A model generated the notes under the pieces. The model worked only from the letters and a program-made list of their open reading frames with translations. It made no database searches and was not told the origin of the DNA. Made by a program: the position numbers and the translations under genes. 64,000 nt of DNA, from NCBI RefSeq assembly GCF_020709055.1, contig NZ_JAJFCK010000002.1, forward strand, positions 83,470 through 147,469, given 5' to 3'. Below are positions 31,929-40,888 of this stretch, in pieces; position 1 is the stretch's first letter, and each line of letters opens with the position of its first letter. Source of the DNA: Ruminococcus callidus. Its GTDB lineage: Bacteria; Bacillota; Clostridia; Oscillospirales; Ruminococcaceae.

Positions 31929-33749
31929 TTATTCTACCGTTACCGACTTTGCCAGATTGCGGGGTTTATCCACATCATTTCCCTTGAGCACCGAGGTATA
32001 ATATGCGATGAGCTGAAGCGGTACGACCGCAATCATGGGCATCAGCAGATCGTCGAATTCCGGCAGATCGAAACGAATGTCCACTGCCTCCGGATCTACG
32101 CTGTCGCTCTCCCGGCAAACCAGAATCACCCTGGCGCCCCGTGCCTTGACCTCTTTGATGTTGCTGATGGTCTTTTCTTTCAGCGCCTTCTGCGTTGCCA
32201 CGGCGATGACCGGCATGTTCTCCGTAATCAGGGAGATGGTGCCGTGCTTCAGTTCGCCGGCTGCGTAGGACTCCGAGTGGATGTAGGAGATCTCCTTGAG
32301 TTTCAGCGAGCCCTCCATGCTCAGTGCGTAGTCCAGCCCGCGTCCGATGTACAGCAGGCTGTCTGCGGTAATCAGCGAGGAGGCGATGTACTGCGCCTGT
32401 TCCTTGTGCTCCAGAATGGCAGCGATGCTGTCCGGTGTCTGCTGGAGCAGTTCCACCAGTCTGCGGCACTCCGCCTCATCGATTTTTCCCACAGCCAGCG
32501 CCAGTTCAAAGGCAAACAGATACATCACAGCGATCTGCACGATGTACGCCTTGGTGGAAGCCACGGCGATCTCCGGCCCTGCGTGGGTATAGATGAGCAT
32601 ATCCGCCTCCCGTGCGATGGAACTGCCCATGGCGTTGACAATGGCGAGGGTCTTTGCCCCCAGCGACTTCGCCAGACGCATTGCTGCCAGACTGTCCGCC
32701 GTTTCACCGGACTGGGAGATGATGATGACAAGGTCGCCCTCTCCCACCAGCGGTTCCCGATAGCGGAACTCCGAGGCAATGTCCACGGTCACCGGCACAC
32801 GTGCCAGCTTCTCGATCACGTACTTGCCCACGGTGCCGGCATGCATTGCCGTACCGCACGCCACCACCTGAATATGGCGGAAGCCACGAAGCACCTCCGG
32901 CGTAATCCCGCACTCCTCCAGATTGGGTAGGCCGTTCTGGATGCGGGGCGCAATGGTATTGCGAATGGCGGTGGGCTGCTCGTGAATCTCTTTCAGCATG
33001 AAGTGGGCATAGCCGCCCTTGCCGATTGCCTCCACATCCCAGTCCGCCGTTTTCAGCTCTTTCTGCACCGGCTGTCCAAAGGCATCGTAGATCTGCACGC
33101 CGTCACTGTTCAGCACGGCGATCTCCTCGTGTTCCAACAGATAGTAATCCCGTGTGTACTCGATGATTGCCGGCACATCCGAGGCAATGAAGCTCTCGCC
33201 CTTGCCAACGCCCACGATCAGCGGGCTTTCACAGCGCACGGCATACACCTGATCCGGATGGTCGGCGAAGATGATGCCCAGCGCATAGGAGCCCTCCAGG
33301 TCACGGATGGTCTCGGAAATCGTCTGAATGGGACTGCCGTTATAGCGGTAGTCCAGCAGCCGTGCCACCACTTCCGTGTCCGTGTCGCTGGTGAAGGTCA
33401 CGCCCTTGCCCATGAGGAAGTCTTTCAGCTCCTTGTAGTTTTCAATGATGCCATTGTGCACGATGGTGACTCTTCCGCCGGTGTGAGGATGCGAATTCAC
33501 ATCGGACGGCTCGCCGTGAGTCGCCCAGCGGGTGTGGCCGATGCCCACGTGCCCCTTTGGACGACCCTCCTTTTCCATCCGCTCCTCCAGATTTTTCAGA
33601 CGGCCCTTCGCCTTGGCAACAACGATCTTCCCCTCCTGAAACACGGCGATGCCTGCGGAGTCATATCCGCGGTATTCCAGCTTGCTCAGACCGCTCATCA
33701 AAACATCCGTACAATCCCGCTTTCCCACATATCCAACAATTCCACACAT
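31929..33749 (-). CDS. glmS: Glutamine-fructose-6-phosphate aminotransferase (isomerising)
   Basis: A 606-residue GlmS. Residues 1-220 are the class II glutamine amidotransferase with catalytic Cys2 (MCGIVGYVG) and the RGYDSAGIAV motif; two SIS domains follow (about 285-420 and 455-595) with GTAMHAG and the SESYAAGELKHG segment. The C-terminal KSVTVE matches the universal end. It makes glucosamine-6-phosphate, the first step to peptidoglycan amino sugars. I see no glmS ribozyme core in the leader. The location upstream of three surface LRR genes is unusual. Confidence 0.97.
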   Translation of the reverse strand: MCGIVGYVGKRDCTDVLMSGLSKLEYRGYDSAGIAVFQEGKIVVAKAKGRLKNLEERMEKEGRPKGHVGIGHTRWATHGEPSDVNSHPHTGGRVTIVHNGIIENYKELKDFLMGKGVTFTSDTDTEVVARLLDYRYNGSPIQTISETIRDLEGSYALGIIFADHPDQVYAVRCESPLIVGVGKGESFIASDVPAIIEYTRDYYLLEHEEIAVLNSDGVQIYDAFGQPVQKELKTADWDVEAIGKGGYAHFMLKEIHEQPTAIRNTIAPRIQNGLPNLEECGITPEVLRGFRHIQVVACGTAMHAGTVGKYVIEKLARVPVTVDIASEFRYREPLVGEGDLVIIISQSGETADSLAAMRLAKSLGAKTLAIVNAMGSSIAREADMLIYTHAGPEIAVASTKAYIVQIAVMYLFAFELALAVGKIDEAECRRLVELLQQTPDSIAAILEHKEQAQYIASSLITADSLLYIGRGLDYALSMEGSLKLKEISYIHSESYAAGELKHGTISLITENMPVIAVATQKALKEKTISNIKEVKARGARVILVCRESDSVDPEAVDIRFDLPEFDDLLMPMIAVVPLQLIAYYTSVLKGNDVDKPRNLAKSVTVE

Positions 33750-33951
33750 AGAATCAATCCCTCGCTTTCCGTTTCCGGCAAAACAGCGCCGAAAAACAGA
33801 TCTCTTTATTTTCTTTCTGAATACATTATAATAGTATTATCGATAAGCTCTTGTATTTTACAAAAGATGCCCTATAGATTATAACATAAATGCAACGGGA
33901 ATGCAACTGATTTTTTGGTGAAAATTACGTGATTGCGATTTGAAAAGGAAA

Positions 33952-34062
33952 TCATCCGCCGTTTTTGAGCCGCTGGGTTCCGCTGCGCCGAATGCGCCGG
34001 ATTTGCCGTCTGACGCCGGATTGCTCTTGCTTCAGGTATTCCGCCATTTCAACCGCATTCAT
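33952..34062 (-). CDS. Possible small basic peptide (36 aa)
   Basis: An ATG-to-TGA frame on the minus strand encodes a 36-residue, Arg-rich peptide (MAEYLKQEQSGVRRQIRRIR within it). Its G+C content is far above the surrounding AT-rich spacer, which is typical of coding DNA here. A TTGTAA-N16-TATACT pair lies upstream, but no Shine-Dalgarno sequence precedes the ATG. It could be a real small gene or a gene remnant; I have no family for it. The rest of the 33750-34169 spacer shows no other feature apart from the glmS leader. Confidence 0.3.
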   Translation of the reverse strand: MNAVEMAEYLKQEQSGVRRQIRRIRRSGTQRLKNGG

Positions 34063-34169
34063 TTTATTTTACAGTATAATCAAAATTACTTGTATTACAA
34101 GCATCTCTAGAAATATTTCTAAACTTTATCACTATAAAACTTAAAAAATCAAAAACCTCAAAAAAATGC

Positions 34170-34198
34170 TTGACGAATGGGACATCCTGTGATATAAT
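34170..34198 (+). promoter_or_regulatory. Promoter of the tRNA-Thr/tRNA-Tyr unit
   Basis: TTGACG (34170-34175) and TATAAT (34193-34198), 17-bp spacer, 15 bp before tRNA-Thr. Confidence 0.9.
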
Positions 34199-34213
34199 AA
34201 ATATCGTTGCAGC

Positions 34214-34289
34214 GCTGGTGTAGCTCAGTTGGTAGAGCAGCTGATTTGTAATCAGCAGGTCGGGGGTTCAAGTCCGTCCACCAGCTCCA
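34214..34289 (+). tRNA. tRNA-Thr(UGU)
   Basis: 76 nt, acceptor GCTGGTG/CACCAGC, anticodon loop TTTGTAA (anticodon TGT), T-loop GGTTCAAGTCC, encoded CCA. Confidence 0.96.
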
Positions 34290-34316
34290 ATATTCTACAA
34301 CCTACATGTGTGATTT

Positions 34317-34401
34317 GGGAGAGTTCCCGAGTGGCCAAAGGGGGCAGACTGTAAATCTGTTGCTTCTAGCTTCGATGGTTCGAATCCATCCTCTCCCACC
34401 A
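34317..34401 (+). tRNA. tRNA-Tyr(GUA)
   Basis: 85 nt with a long variable arm (class II), acceptor GGGAGAG/CTCTCCC, anticodon loop CTGTAAA (anticodon GTA), encoded CCA. Confidence 0.96.
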
Positions 34402-34441
34402 AAAAACAGGTAGACTCTTCGAGAGTTTACCTGTTTTTTTT
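34402..34441 (+). terminator. Terminator of the tRNA unit
   Basis: AAACAGGTAGACTCT pairs with AGAGTTTACCTGTTT (one G-T pair) around TTCG-like loop, followed by eight T. Confidence 0.9.
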
Positions 34442-34540
34442 CGATTTCATGTGTATGGCTTTGTAGATCCAAAAATCAGAAGCCGTGTCCTGCGGATGCT
34501 GCTTCTTCAAACGACGAACACGAGAAAGAGGAAGAGAATT

Positions 34541-36361
34541 ATGGTACGAGAAGATTTGAGAAATGTCGCCATTATCGCCCACGTTGACCACGGCAAGACC
34601 ACGCTGGTTGACGAGATGCTGAAGCAGGGCGGCGTATTCCGGGAAAATCAGGCTGTGGCAGACCGTGTCATGGACTCCAACGATCTGGAGCGTGAGCGTG
34701 GTATCACCATTCTGGCAAAGAACACCTCGGTACGCTACGGCGACACCAAAATCAATATCATTGATACACCGGGACATGCGGACTTCGGCGGCGAGGTAGA
34801 ACGTGTTCTCAGCATGGTAGACGGCGCACTGCTGCTGGTAGATGCGGCTGAGGGCCCGATGCCTCAGACACGCTTTGTGCTCTCCAAGGCACTGGAAATG
34901 AACCTGAAGATCATCGTTGTGGTCAACAAGATCGACCGTCCGGACGCACGCCTGGACGAGATCGCAGACGAGGTGCTGGAGCTGCTCATGGATCTGGATG
35001 CCAGCGAGGAACAGCTGGAAAACACCCCGTTCCTGTACTGCTCCGGCCGTGCCGGCACGGCCAGCTTTGACCCCCACGAAACAGGCACCGACCTCAAACC
35101 CCTGTTCGACACCATTATGTCCTATGTGGATCCGCCGAAGGGCGATCCGGAGGCACCGCTGCAAATGCTGATCTCCTCCATTGACTATAATGAGTACGTG
35201 GGCAGAATCGGCATCGGCCGCATCGCAAGAGGCACCATTCAGGTGGGACAGCAGGTGCTGCTGGGCAACTACCACGATCCGGAGAACTCCCGCCGCAACA
35301 AGATCGTCTCCCTGCTGCAAATTCAGGGACTTCAGCGTGTGCCGGCAGAGTCCGCAACCGTGGGCGACATCGTCTGGATCAGCGGCATTGAGAACATCTC
35401 CATCGGCGACACCGTCTGTGCGCCGGAGTGCTTCGAACCGCTGCCGTTCACCAAGATCAGCGAGCCGACGGTGGAAATGACTTTCTGTGTCAACGACAGC
35501 CCGTTTGCCGGACAGGAGGGTAAGTTCGTCACCTCCCGCCAGCTTCGTGACCGTCTGATGCGGGAGCTGCTCCGTGACGTTTCCCTGCGTGTCACTGAGA
35601 CCGACAGCACCGATGCATTCCGTGTTGCCGGCAGAGGTGAAATGCACCTGTCCATCCTGATTGAGAACATGCGCCGTGAGGGCTACGAGCTAGGTGTTTC
35701 CACGCCTCGTGTTCTGTTCCACGAAGTGGACGGCAAGCGCTACGAACCCATCGAGGAATTGTCCATCGACGTTCCGGAGGAGTGCGTTGGCTCTGTCATG
35801 GAAAAGCTTGGCTCCCGTAAGGCAGAACTGCAGGACATGCACCCGCAGGGCAGCCGTACCCGTCTGACCTTCTTGATCCCCTCCCGGGGTCTGTTCGGCT
35901 ATAAGAGCGAATTTCTCACCGACACCAAGGGCGAGGGCATCATGAGCAGCGTCTTTTATGAGTACCAGCCGTACAAGGGCGATATTCCCCGCCGCAGCGT
36001 TGGTTCGCTGATCTCTTTCGAAACCGGCGAAGCTGTCACCTACGGTCTGTTCAACGCACAGGAGCGCGGCTCGCTGTTCATCGGCGCAGGCGTGCCAGTT
36101 TATGAGGGCATGGTTGTGGGCGCATCCCCCAAGGCAGAAGATCTGGTAGTCAACGTCTGCAAGCGCAAGCACCTCACCAACACCCGTGCCAGCGGCAGCG
36201 ACGATGCGCTCCGTCTGGTACCGCCGCGCAACCTGAGTCTGGAAGACTGTCTGGAATTTCTGGCGGACGACGAGCTGCTGGAGGTCACCCCCAAGACACT
36301 CCGCATCCGGAAGCAGATCCTGAGCAATCAGACCCGTGCAAAAATGCGCGGCAAAAAATAA
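34541..36361 (+). CDS. typA: Ribosome-associated translational GTPase TypA/BipA
   Basis: A 606-residue translational GTPase. G1 [11 protein letters not shown]3 [15 protein letters not shown] and G4 NKIDRP are intact; the EF-G-like domains and the BipA-specific C-terminal domain ([32 protein letters not shown]) follow. It binds the ribosome during stress and cold and helps 50S assembly. The ATG at 34541 (GAAGAG upstream) begins directly before the G domain; the frame starting at 34451 overlaps the tRNA terminator region and is not used. Confidence 0.96.
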   Translation: MVREDLRNVAIIAHVDHGKTTLVDEMLKQGGVFRENQAVADRVMDSNDLERERGITILAKNTSVRYGDTKINIIDTPGHADFGGEVERVLSMVDGALLLVDAAEGPMPQTRFVLSKALEMNLKIIVVVNKIDRPDARLDEIADEVLELLMDLDASEEQLENTPFLYCSGRAGTASFDPHETGTDLKPLFDTIMSYVDPPKGDPEAPLQMLISSIDYNEYVGRIGIGRIARGTIQVGQQVLLGNYHDPENSRRNKIVSLLQIQGLQRVPAESATVGDIVWISGIENISIGDTVCAPECFEPLPFTKISEPTVEMTFCVNDSPFAGQEGKFVTSRQLRDRLMRELLRDVSLRVTETDSTDAFRVAGRGEMHLSILIENMRREGYELGVSTPRVLFHEVDGKRYEPIEELSIDVPEECVGSVMEKLGSRKAELQDMHPQGSRTRLTFLIPSRGLFGYKSEFLTDTKGEGIMSSVFYEYQPYKGDIPRRSVGSLISFETGEAVTYGLFNAQERGSLFIGAGVPVYEGMVVGASPKAEDLVVNVCKRKHLTNTRASGSDDALRLVPPRNLSLEDCLEFLADDELLEVTPKTLRIRKQILSNQTRAKMRGKK

Positions 36362-36467
36362 AAGCAACGCCGCACAAGCTTTGTGCGGGATTGTCTAAAA
36401 CTCGTGTTCCCCGAAAGCCAACCGCACCGATTCAGTTTCAGTCGGTGCACCGAAGAAAGGAACGAAT

Positions 36468-37163
36468 ATGACACATCATCCATTTTGGAAAAAAGCATTG
36501 TGGGCTGCCCTCCTGACCGCAGCGTTCGCCATGACCGCTACCGGCTGCGGCAATCAAAAGGATGACAGCAGCACCGCCGGCGCAGACACCTCCGCCTCCC
36601 AGACCGAAGTCGGCACGACACCGGAAGGCGGCGACACTGCACCGGAAACCAGCATCTTCAACTATCAGATGAACGATGACGGCACCATTTCCATTACCGG
36701 ATACAACGGGACAGATACCGATCTGAACATCCCGTCCACGGTGGACAGCTATGTGGTTTCCGCCATCGCCGACCACGCCTTTGAGGCAAACTGGAATCTC
36801 ACCAGCGTGACGCTGCCGAATGGTCTGGCCACCATCGGCGAGAGTGCGTTCATGGACTGCGGTTCGCTGACCTCGGTTTCCATTCCGGAAACGGTTTCCA
36901 CCGTGCGCCGTGCGGCATTTGCAAGCTGTTCCAGCCTGACCAGCATCTCCCTGCCGGCTGCAACAACCACCGTTATGGAAGAGGCGTTCACCGGCTGCGG
37001 CAGCCTCACCGACCTGACGATCGCCAGCAGCACGCTGGAATACGACCGCTGGGGTCTGGTAGAGGGCGCAGAACCGCTGGCAGTGACCATCACCTGCCCG
37101 TCCGGCTCCGCCATTGAAACATGGGCAGCGGAAAACGGCATTTCCACCCAGCCGCTGGCATAA
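36468..37163 (+). CDS. LRR_5-containing lipoprotein
   Basis: A 231-residue protein with a lipobox signal (AALLTAAFAMTATGC, Cys about residue 25), a Ser/Thr/Glu-rich linker, and only about four to five LRR_5 repeats (IGESAFMDCGSLTSVSIPET). It has the same YQMNDDGTISITGYNGTDTD pre-repeat module as the operon LRR proteins at 27-32 kb, so it is a small lipid-anchored paralogue of them. The segment after the repeats ends in a coil. It is 15 bp upstream of the next lipoprotein gene and forms an operon with it. Confidence 0.85.
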   Translation: MTHHPFWKKALWAALLTAAFAMTATGCGNQKDDSSTAGADTSASQTEVGTTPEGGDTAPETSIFNYQMNDDGTISITGYNGTDTDLNIPSTVDSYVVSAIADHAFEANWNLTSVTLPNGLATIGESAFMDCGSLTSVSIPETVSTVRRAAFASCSSLTSISLPAATTTVMEEAFTGCGSLTDLTIASSTLEYDRWGLVEGAEPLAVTITCPSGSAIETWAAENGISTQPLA

Positions 37164-37178
37164 GGAAAGGACAAGCGC

Positions 37179-37859
37179 ATGAAAAAATCCCTTTGGAACC
37201 GTATTACCGCACTGCTGCTCGCCTGCACCGCCCTGTTTGCCATGGGCGGATGCGGCAGCAAGGCAGATTCCTCCGACACCTCGGAGAGCAGCGCTGCTTC
37301 TGAGAGCACCGGAGAGGACATCCAGCCGGTGACGGAATCCAACCCCGATGATATGGATTACAAGCTGACCTACGACAGCGAAGCTGTTCCGGAAGGTCTG
37401 GCAAACACCATCTCTCTCTATTTCTATGCCATCGACACCCAGAACTATGACCTCTACAAGGCACAGCTCTATACGGACTATCAGGAATCCATGGAGGCAT
37501 ACTTACAGGAGAAGTACAGCTATGGCATGGAGCGCGGACTGGAACAGTACCACGAGACGCTGGTGAACTATGCCCAGACCGACACCTTCACCATCACCGG
37601 TCTGGAAATGGCACAGGCAAAGGAAGTCCTCCAGGAAAACTTTGAGGAGGACACCGACTTCGTACAGGATTATCTGGACACCTACGCCTCCCTGCTGGGC
37701 GACGACTTCGTCAGCAAGATGAAGGAGGACGCCACCGCCATCTATGACATCGCCGTAACCATGAAGGGCAACGATGCCGACGGCAACGAGATCACCATTC
37801 TGGACAACGTAGAAGTTCTGGCTGTGGAAATCGACGGAACGTTCGGCATTCTCGGCTAA
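37179..37859 (+). CDS. Putative lipoprotein, helical, unknown function
   Basis: A 226-residue protein with a lipobox signal (CTALFAMGGC, Cys about residue 25). The acidic Ser-rich linker leads to a helical domain (ISLYFYAIDTQNYDLYKAQL, YGMERGLEQYHETLVNY) ending in beta strands (NEITILDNVEVLAVEIDGTFGIL). The layout resembles the lipoprotein at 15391-16020. Co-transcribed with the LRR lipoprotein and followed by a strong terminator. No function assigned. Confidence 0.8.
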   Translation: MKKSLWNRITALLLACTALFAMGGCGSKADSSDTSESSAASESTGEDIQPVTESNPDDMDYKLTYDSEAVPEGLANTISLYFYAIDTQNYDLYKAQLYTDYQESMEAYLQEKYSYGMERGLEQYHETLVNYAQTDTFTITGLEMAQAKEVLQENFEEDTDFVQDYLDTYASLLGDDFVSKMKEDATAIYDIAVTMKGNDADGNEITILDNVEVLAVEIDGTFGILG

Positions 37860-37883
37860 CCCCACAATACAACCGTTTTTGAC

Positions 37884-37919
37884 AAGACCCGTGCTGCATC
37901 TTTGCAGGCGGGTCTTTTT
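37884..37919 (+). terminator. Terminator of the lipoprotein pair
   Basis: AAGACCCG pairs with CGGGTCTT (inner GCTGCA/TGCAG), followed by five T. Confidence 0.9.
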
Positions 37920-37992
37920 GGTGCAAAAACGACAAAACCGGCGCCGGGAATCCGCCTTGGAAAAACAATTGTCCGCAAATTTTATGCAGAAC

Positions 37993-38021
37993 TTGACAAT
38001 TGCACGAAAATGGCGTATAAT
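37993..38021 (+). promoter_or_regulatory. Promoter of serC-serA
   Basis: TTGACA (37993-37998) and TATAAT (38016-38021), 17-bp spacer: full consensus. It creates a leader of about 255 nt. Confidence 0.9.
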
Positions 38022-38029
38022 AAAAAGTA

Positions 38030-38282
38030 CCGTTTCAAAAAACCGGTCAGAGCAGAAGCTTGTTTTCACGGAGATCCATACATAGAGGGGCCTATGGAAT
38101 TACTGGCGCTTTGGAAAACCATGCGCCATGCCCATGGAAGCAGCTCTGAGAATCTGCTGCAAACAGATTCTACAGGGACACTGTTCCAGTGTCGCCTGCC
38201 ATTTCCGGCCGTCCTGGATCGGAAAACAGAATTTCAAAGCGTATGGTTTTGCATGCCACGCTTTGCAGGAGGGTATTTAGCG
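38030..38282 (+). promoter_or_regulatory. Hairpin-rich 5' leader of serC, probable cis-regulatory RNA
   Basis: Four consecutive stems: TGGCGC/GCGCCA (38104-38128, with inner TTGG/CCA), GAATCTG/CAGATTC (38150-38170, perfect 7 bp), GACACTG/CAGTGTC (38177-38193, perfect 7 bp, 3-nt loop), and AAAGCGT/ACGCTTT (38236-38264), the last ending 4 nt before the AGGAGGG ribosome site. No T-box GGTGG box and no T-run terminator is seen. I cannot match it to a known riboswitch. Confidence 0.6.
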
Positions 38283-39368
38283 ATGCACAGAGTGTATAAC
38301 TTTAGCGCAGGCCCGGCAGTGCTGCCGGAAGAAGTGCTGCAGGAAGCAGCAGCTGAAATGATGGATTACAAAGGCACCGGTATGTCCGTAATGGAAATGA
38401 GCCACCGCAGTGCCGCATTCGACGAGATTATCAAAACAGCAGAACAGGATCTCCGTGACCTGATGGGAATTCCCGACAACTACAAGGTTCTGTTCCTGCA
38501 GGGAGGCGCATCCCAGCAGTTTGCAGCTGTCCCCATGAACCTAATGAAAAACGGCGTAGCTGACTACATCGTCACCGGTCAGTGGGCAAAAAAGGCATAT
38601 CAGGAGGCGCAGAAGTACGGCAAGGCTGTCAAGATCGCTTCCTCCGAGGACAAGACATTCTCCTATATTCCGGACTGCTCCGATCTGCCCATCGACGAAG
38701 ACGCCGATTATGTCTATATCTGTGAGAACAACACCATTTATGGTACCAAATATAAGAAGCTGCCCAACACCAAGGGCAAGCCTCTGGTGGCAGACGTTTC
38801 CTCCTGCTTCCTGAGCGAGCCGGTAGATGTCACCAAGTACGGTGTGATCTACGGCGGTGTTCAGAAGAATGTGGGTCCGGCAGGCGTTGTCATCGCCATC
38901 ATTCGGGAAGACCTGATTCCGGAAAAGCCGGCTGTGGAGAACACCCCCACCATGCTGGCATGGAAAACACAGGCGGATGCAGACTCCCTGTACAACACAC
39001 CGCCCTGCTACGGCATTTATATCTGCGGCAAGGTGTTCAAGTGGCTCAAGAAGATGGGCGGTCTGGAAGCAATGCAGAAGCGCAATCAGGAAAAGGCAAA
39101 GATCCTGTACGATTTCCTGGACGAGAGCAAGCTGTTCAAGGGCACCGTCCGCAAGGAAGACCGTTCTCTCATGAATGTACCGTTCGTGACCGGCGACAAG
39201 GAACTGGATGCCAAGTTCATCAAGGCTGCTACAGAATCCGGCTTCGTGAACCTGAAGGGCCACCGCACCGTTGGCGGTATGCGTGCCTCCATCTACAATG
39301 CAATGCCCATCGAGGGCGTGCAGAAGCTGGTGGACTTCATGCGTCAGTTTGAAACAGAAAATGCCTGA
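38283..39368 (+). CDS. serC: Phosphoserine aminotransferase
   Basis: A 361-residue PLP enzyme of the SerC family, second step of serine synthesis (3-phosphohydroxypyruvate to phosphoserine). The N-terminus RVYNFSAGPAVLPEEVLQ, the GMSVMEMSHRS segment and the PLP-lysine motif GGVQKNVGPAG are all typical. ATG 38283 has AGGAGGG 9 nt upstream; the much longer open frame from 37902 covers the structured leader. serA follows after 17 bp. Confidence 0.96.
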   Translation: MHRVYNFSAGPAVLPEEVLQEAAAEMMDYKGTGMSVMEMSHRSAAFDEIIKTAEQDLRDLMGIPDNYKVLFLQGGASQQFAAVPMNLMKNGVADYIVTGQWAKKAYQEAQKYGKAVKIASSEDKTFSYIPDCSDLPIDEDADYVYICENNTIYGTKYKKLPNTKGKPLVADVSSCFLSEPVDVTKYGVIYGGVQKNVGPAGVVIAIIREDLIPEKPAVENTPTMLAWKTQADADSLYNTPPCYGIYICGKVFKWLKKMGGLEAMQKRNQEKAKILYDFLDESKLFKGTVRKEDRSLMNVPFVTGDKELDAKFIKAATESGFVNLKGHRTVGGMRASIYNAMPIEGVQKLVDFMRQFETENA

Positions 39369-39385
39369 AGAAAGGATGGAATCCC

Positions 39386-40546
39386 ATGTATACCATTCAA
39401 ACACTCAATAAGATTTCTCCTGCCGGAACCGAACGGTTCGGACAGAATTACACCGTAACCGACACCGCTGAGAATCCGGATGCCATTCTGGTGCGCAGCG
39501 CATCGCTGCACGAAACCGAATTTGGCTCCAACCTGCTGGCAATCGCCCGTGCAGGTGCCGGTGTCAACAACATCCCGCTGGATCGCTGCGCAGAAGCCGG
39601 CATCTGTGTATTCAACACACCGGGTGCCAATGCCAATGCCGTAAAGGAACTGGTGCTCACCGGTCTGCTCATCTCCTCCCGAAAGATTCCGGAGGCAATG
39701 ACCTGGGCGGCTGGTCTGACCGATGGCGAAACCACCGTTGCAAAGCAGGTGGAAAAGGGCAAGAGCCAGTTCGCCGGCCCGGAGATCAAAGGCAAGACAC
39801 TGGGCATCATCGGTCTGGGTGCCATCGGCGCACTGGTTGCCAACGCAGCCGTTGCACTGGGCATGAAGGTCGTCGGCACTGACCCGTTCCTGTCCATCGG
39901 CGCAGCACTGCGTCTGGATCCGTCTGTGACTGTCGTCAAGACACAGGACGATGTTTTCGCCGTAGCCGATTACCTGACCATCCACGTACCGTTCAACAAG
40001 GACACAGAGGGCATGATCAATGCCGCTTCCATCGCCAAAATGAAGGACGGCGTTCGTGTGCTGAACTATGCCCGCGGCGAACTGGTCAACGATGATGATA
40101 TGATCGCAGCGCTGGAGAGCGGCAAGGTGGCTTACTACTGCACCGACTTCCCCAACGCAAAGACCTGCAACGCAAAGCACATCATTGCAACCCCGCATCT
40201 GGGTGCTTCCACACCGGAGAGCGAGGACAACTGCGCAAGCATGGCAGCCGATGAGCTGATGGCTTATCTGGAACAGGGCGACATCCGCAACAGCGTGAAC
40301 CTGCCCAATGCACAGCTTCAGGCAGTATATACCAAGGTTTGTATCATTCACCGGAACGTTCCGGCAATGATCTCCGCCCTGACCTCTGTCATCGGCGTGG
40401 CTGGCGCAAACATTGAGAATATGACCAATGCCAGCAAGAAGGATTACGCTTACACCATTCTGGACATCGACGGTGTCACTGAGGGAATGATCAAGGCACT
40501 GACCGCCATTGACGGCGTGCTGCGTGTTCGTGTGATCGAAAAGTAA
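39386..40546 (+). CDS. serA: D-3-phosphoglycerate dehydrogenase with C-terminal ACT domain
   Basis: A 386-residue SerA, first step of serine synthesis (NAD-dependent). Rossmann signature GIIGLGAIGALVANAAVALG; the substrate part includes RAGAGVNNIPLDRCAEAGI. The usual PHGDH loop with HLGAST (catalytic His near residue 270) is present. A short regulatory ACT domain occupies the last 75 residues (IIHRNVPAMISALTSVIG, GANIENMTNASK), suggesting serine feedback control. The intervening ASB domain of long SerA forms is missing. Operon serC-serA; serB is not nearby. Confidence 0.94.
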   Translation: MYTIQTLNKISPAGTERFGQNYTVTDTAENPDAILVRSASLHETEFGSNLLAIARAGAGVNNIPLDRCAEAGICVFNTPGANANAVKELVLTGLLISSRKIPEAMTWAAGLTDGETTVAKQVEKGKSQFAGPEIKGKTLGIIGLGAIGALVANAAVALGMKVVGTDPFLSIGAALRLDPSVTVVKTQDDVFAVADYLTIHVPFNKDTEGMINAASIAKMKDGVRVLNYARGELVNDDDMIAALESGKVAYYCTDFPNAKTCNAKHIIATPHLGASTPESEDNCASMAADELMAYLEQGDIRNSVNLPNAQLQAVYTKVCIIHRNVPAMISALTSVIGVAGANIENMTNASKKDYAYTILDIDGVTEGMIKALTAIDGVLRVRVIEK

Positions 40547-40594
40547 GAACCCGTCTTCACAAAGCGGATACACGTATTTTGTGAAAAATGGTTC
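40547..40594 (+). repeat. Palindromic interspersed repeat, copy A
   Basis: GAACCCGTCTTCACAAA and TTTGTGAAAAATGGTTC form an imperfect inverted repeat around a 14-bp centre. It starts at the base after the serA TAA stop. Related copies at 25142-25188 and 41513-41559. Confidence 0.7.
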
Positions 40595-40671
40595 GAAATC
40601 CTATGGCATCTCCCCGGCATTTCTCTCTGCCGGGTGATTTCAGCGCACTGCGCTGAGATAGATTGCATTAC

Positions 40672-40779
40672 CAGAGTAGGAAACGGTGCGTTAAGTGTCC
40701 GGCAGACAGGGAGTTGCTGCCGGGACGAAAAATTCAGGACAGTGTCCCGAATTTGCGGTGCCGATTCCGCATCCCGCTG
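40672..40779 (+). promoter_or_regulatory. Tetrahydrofolate (THF) riboswitch
   Basis: The sequence carries the conserved THF-I elements in order: AGAGTAGG, GTGCGTTAAGTGTC, a variable hairpin CCGGCAGAC...GTTGCTGCCGG, GGGACGAAAA, GCGGTGCCG, and CCGCATCCCGCT closing the outer helix. It is 110 nt upstream of a folate-type ECF transporter gene. About 50 nt downstream CTCCTTA (40830-40836) is complementary to TAAGGAG (40874-40880), the ribosome site, so control is likely at translation start. Confidence 0.88.
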
Positions 40780-40888
40780 AATGCATCATAAGAAGTCCTG
40801 ATTTTTCAGAAAGCCTTTCTTGAAATTCACTCCTTATGTGCACGAAGCACCATTTCAAAATGCCCGTCAAGGGTAAGGAGGTATTTTC

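Noticed and set aside
33750..33840. A glmS ribozyme in the glmS leader
   Set aside because: The expected conserved core and double pseudoknot segments are not present in the short leader; only a small GC hairpin is seen.
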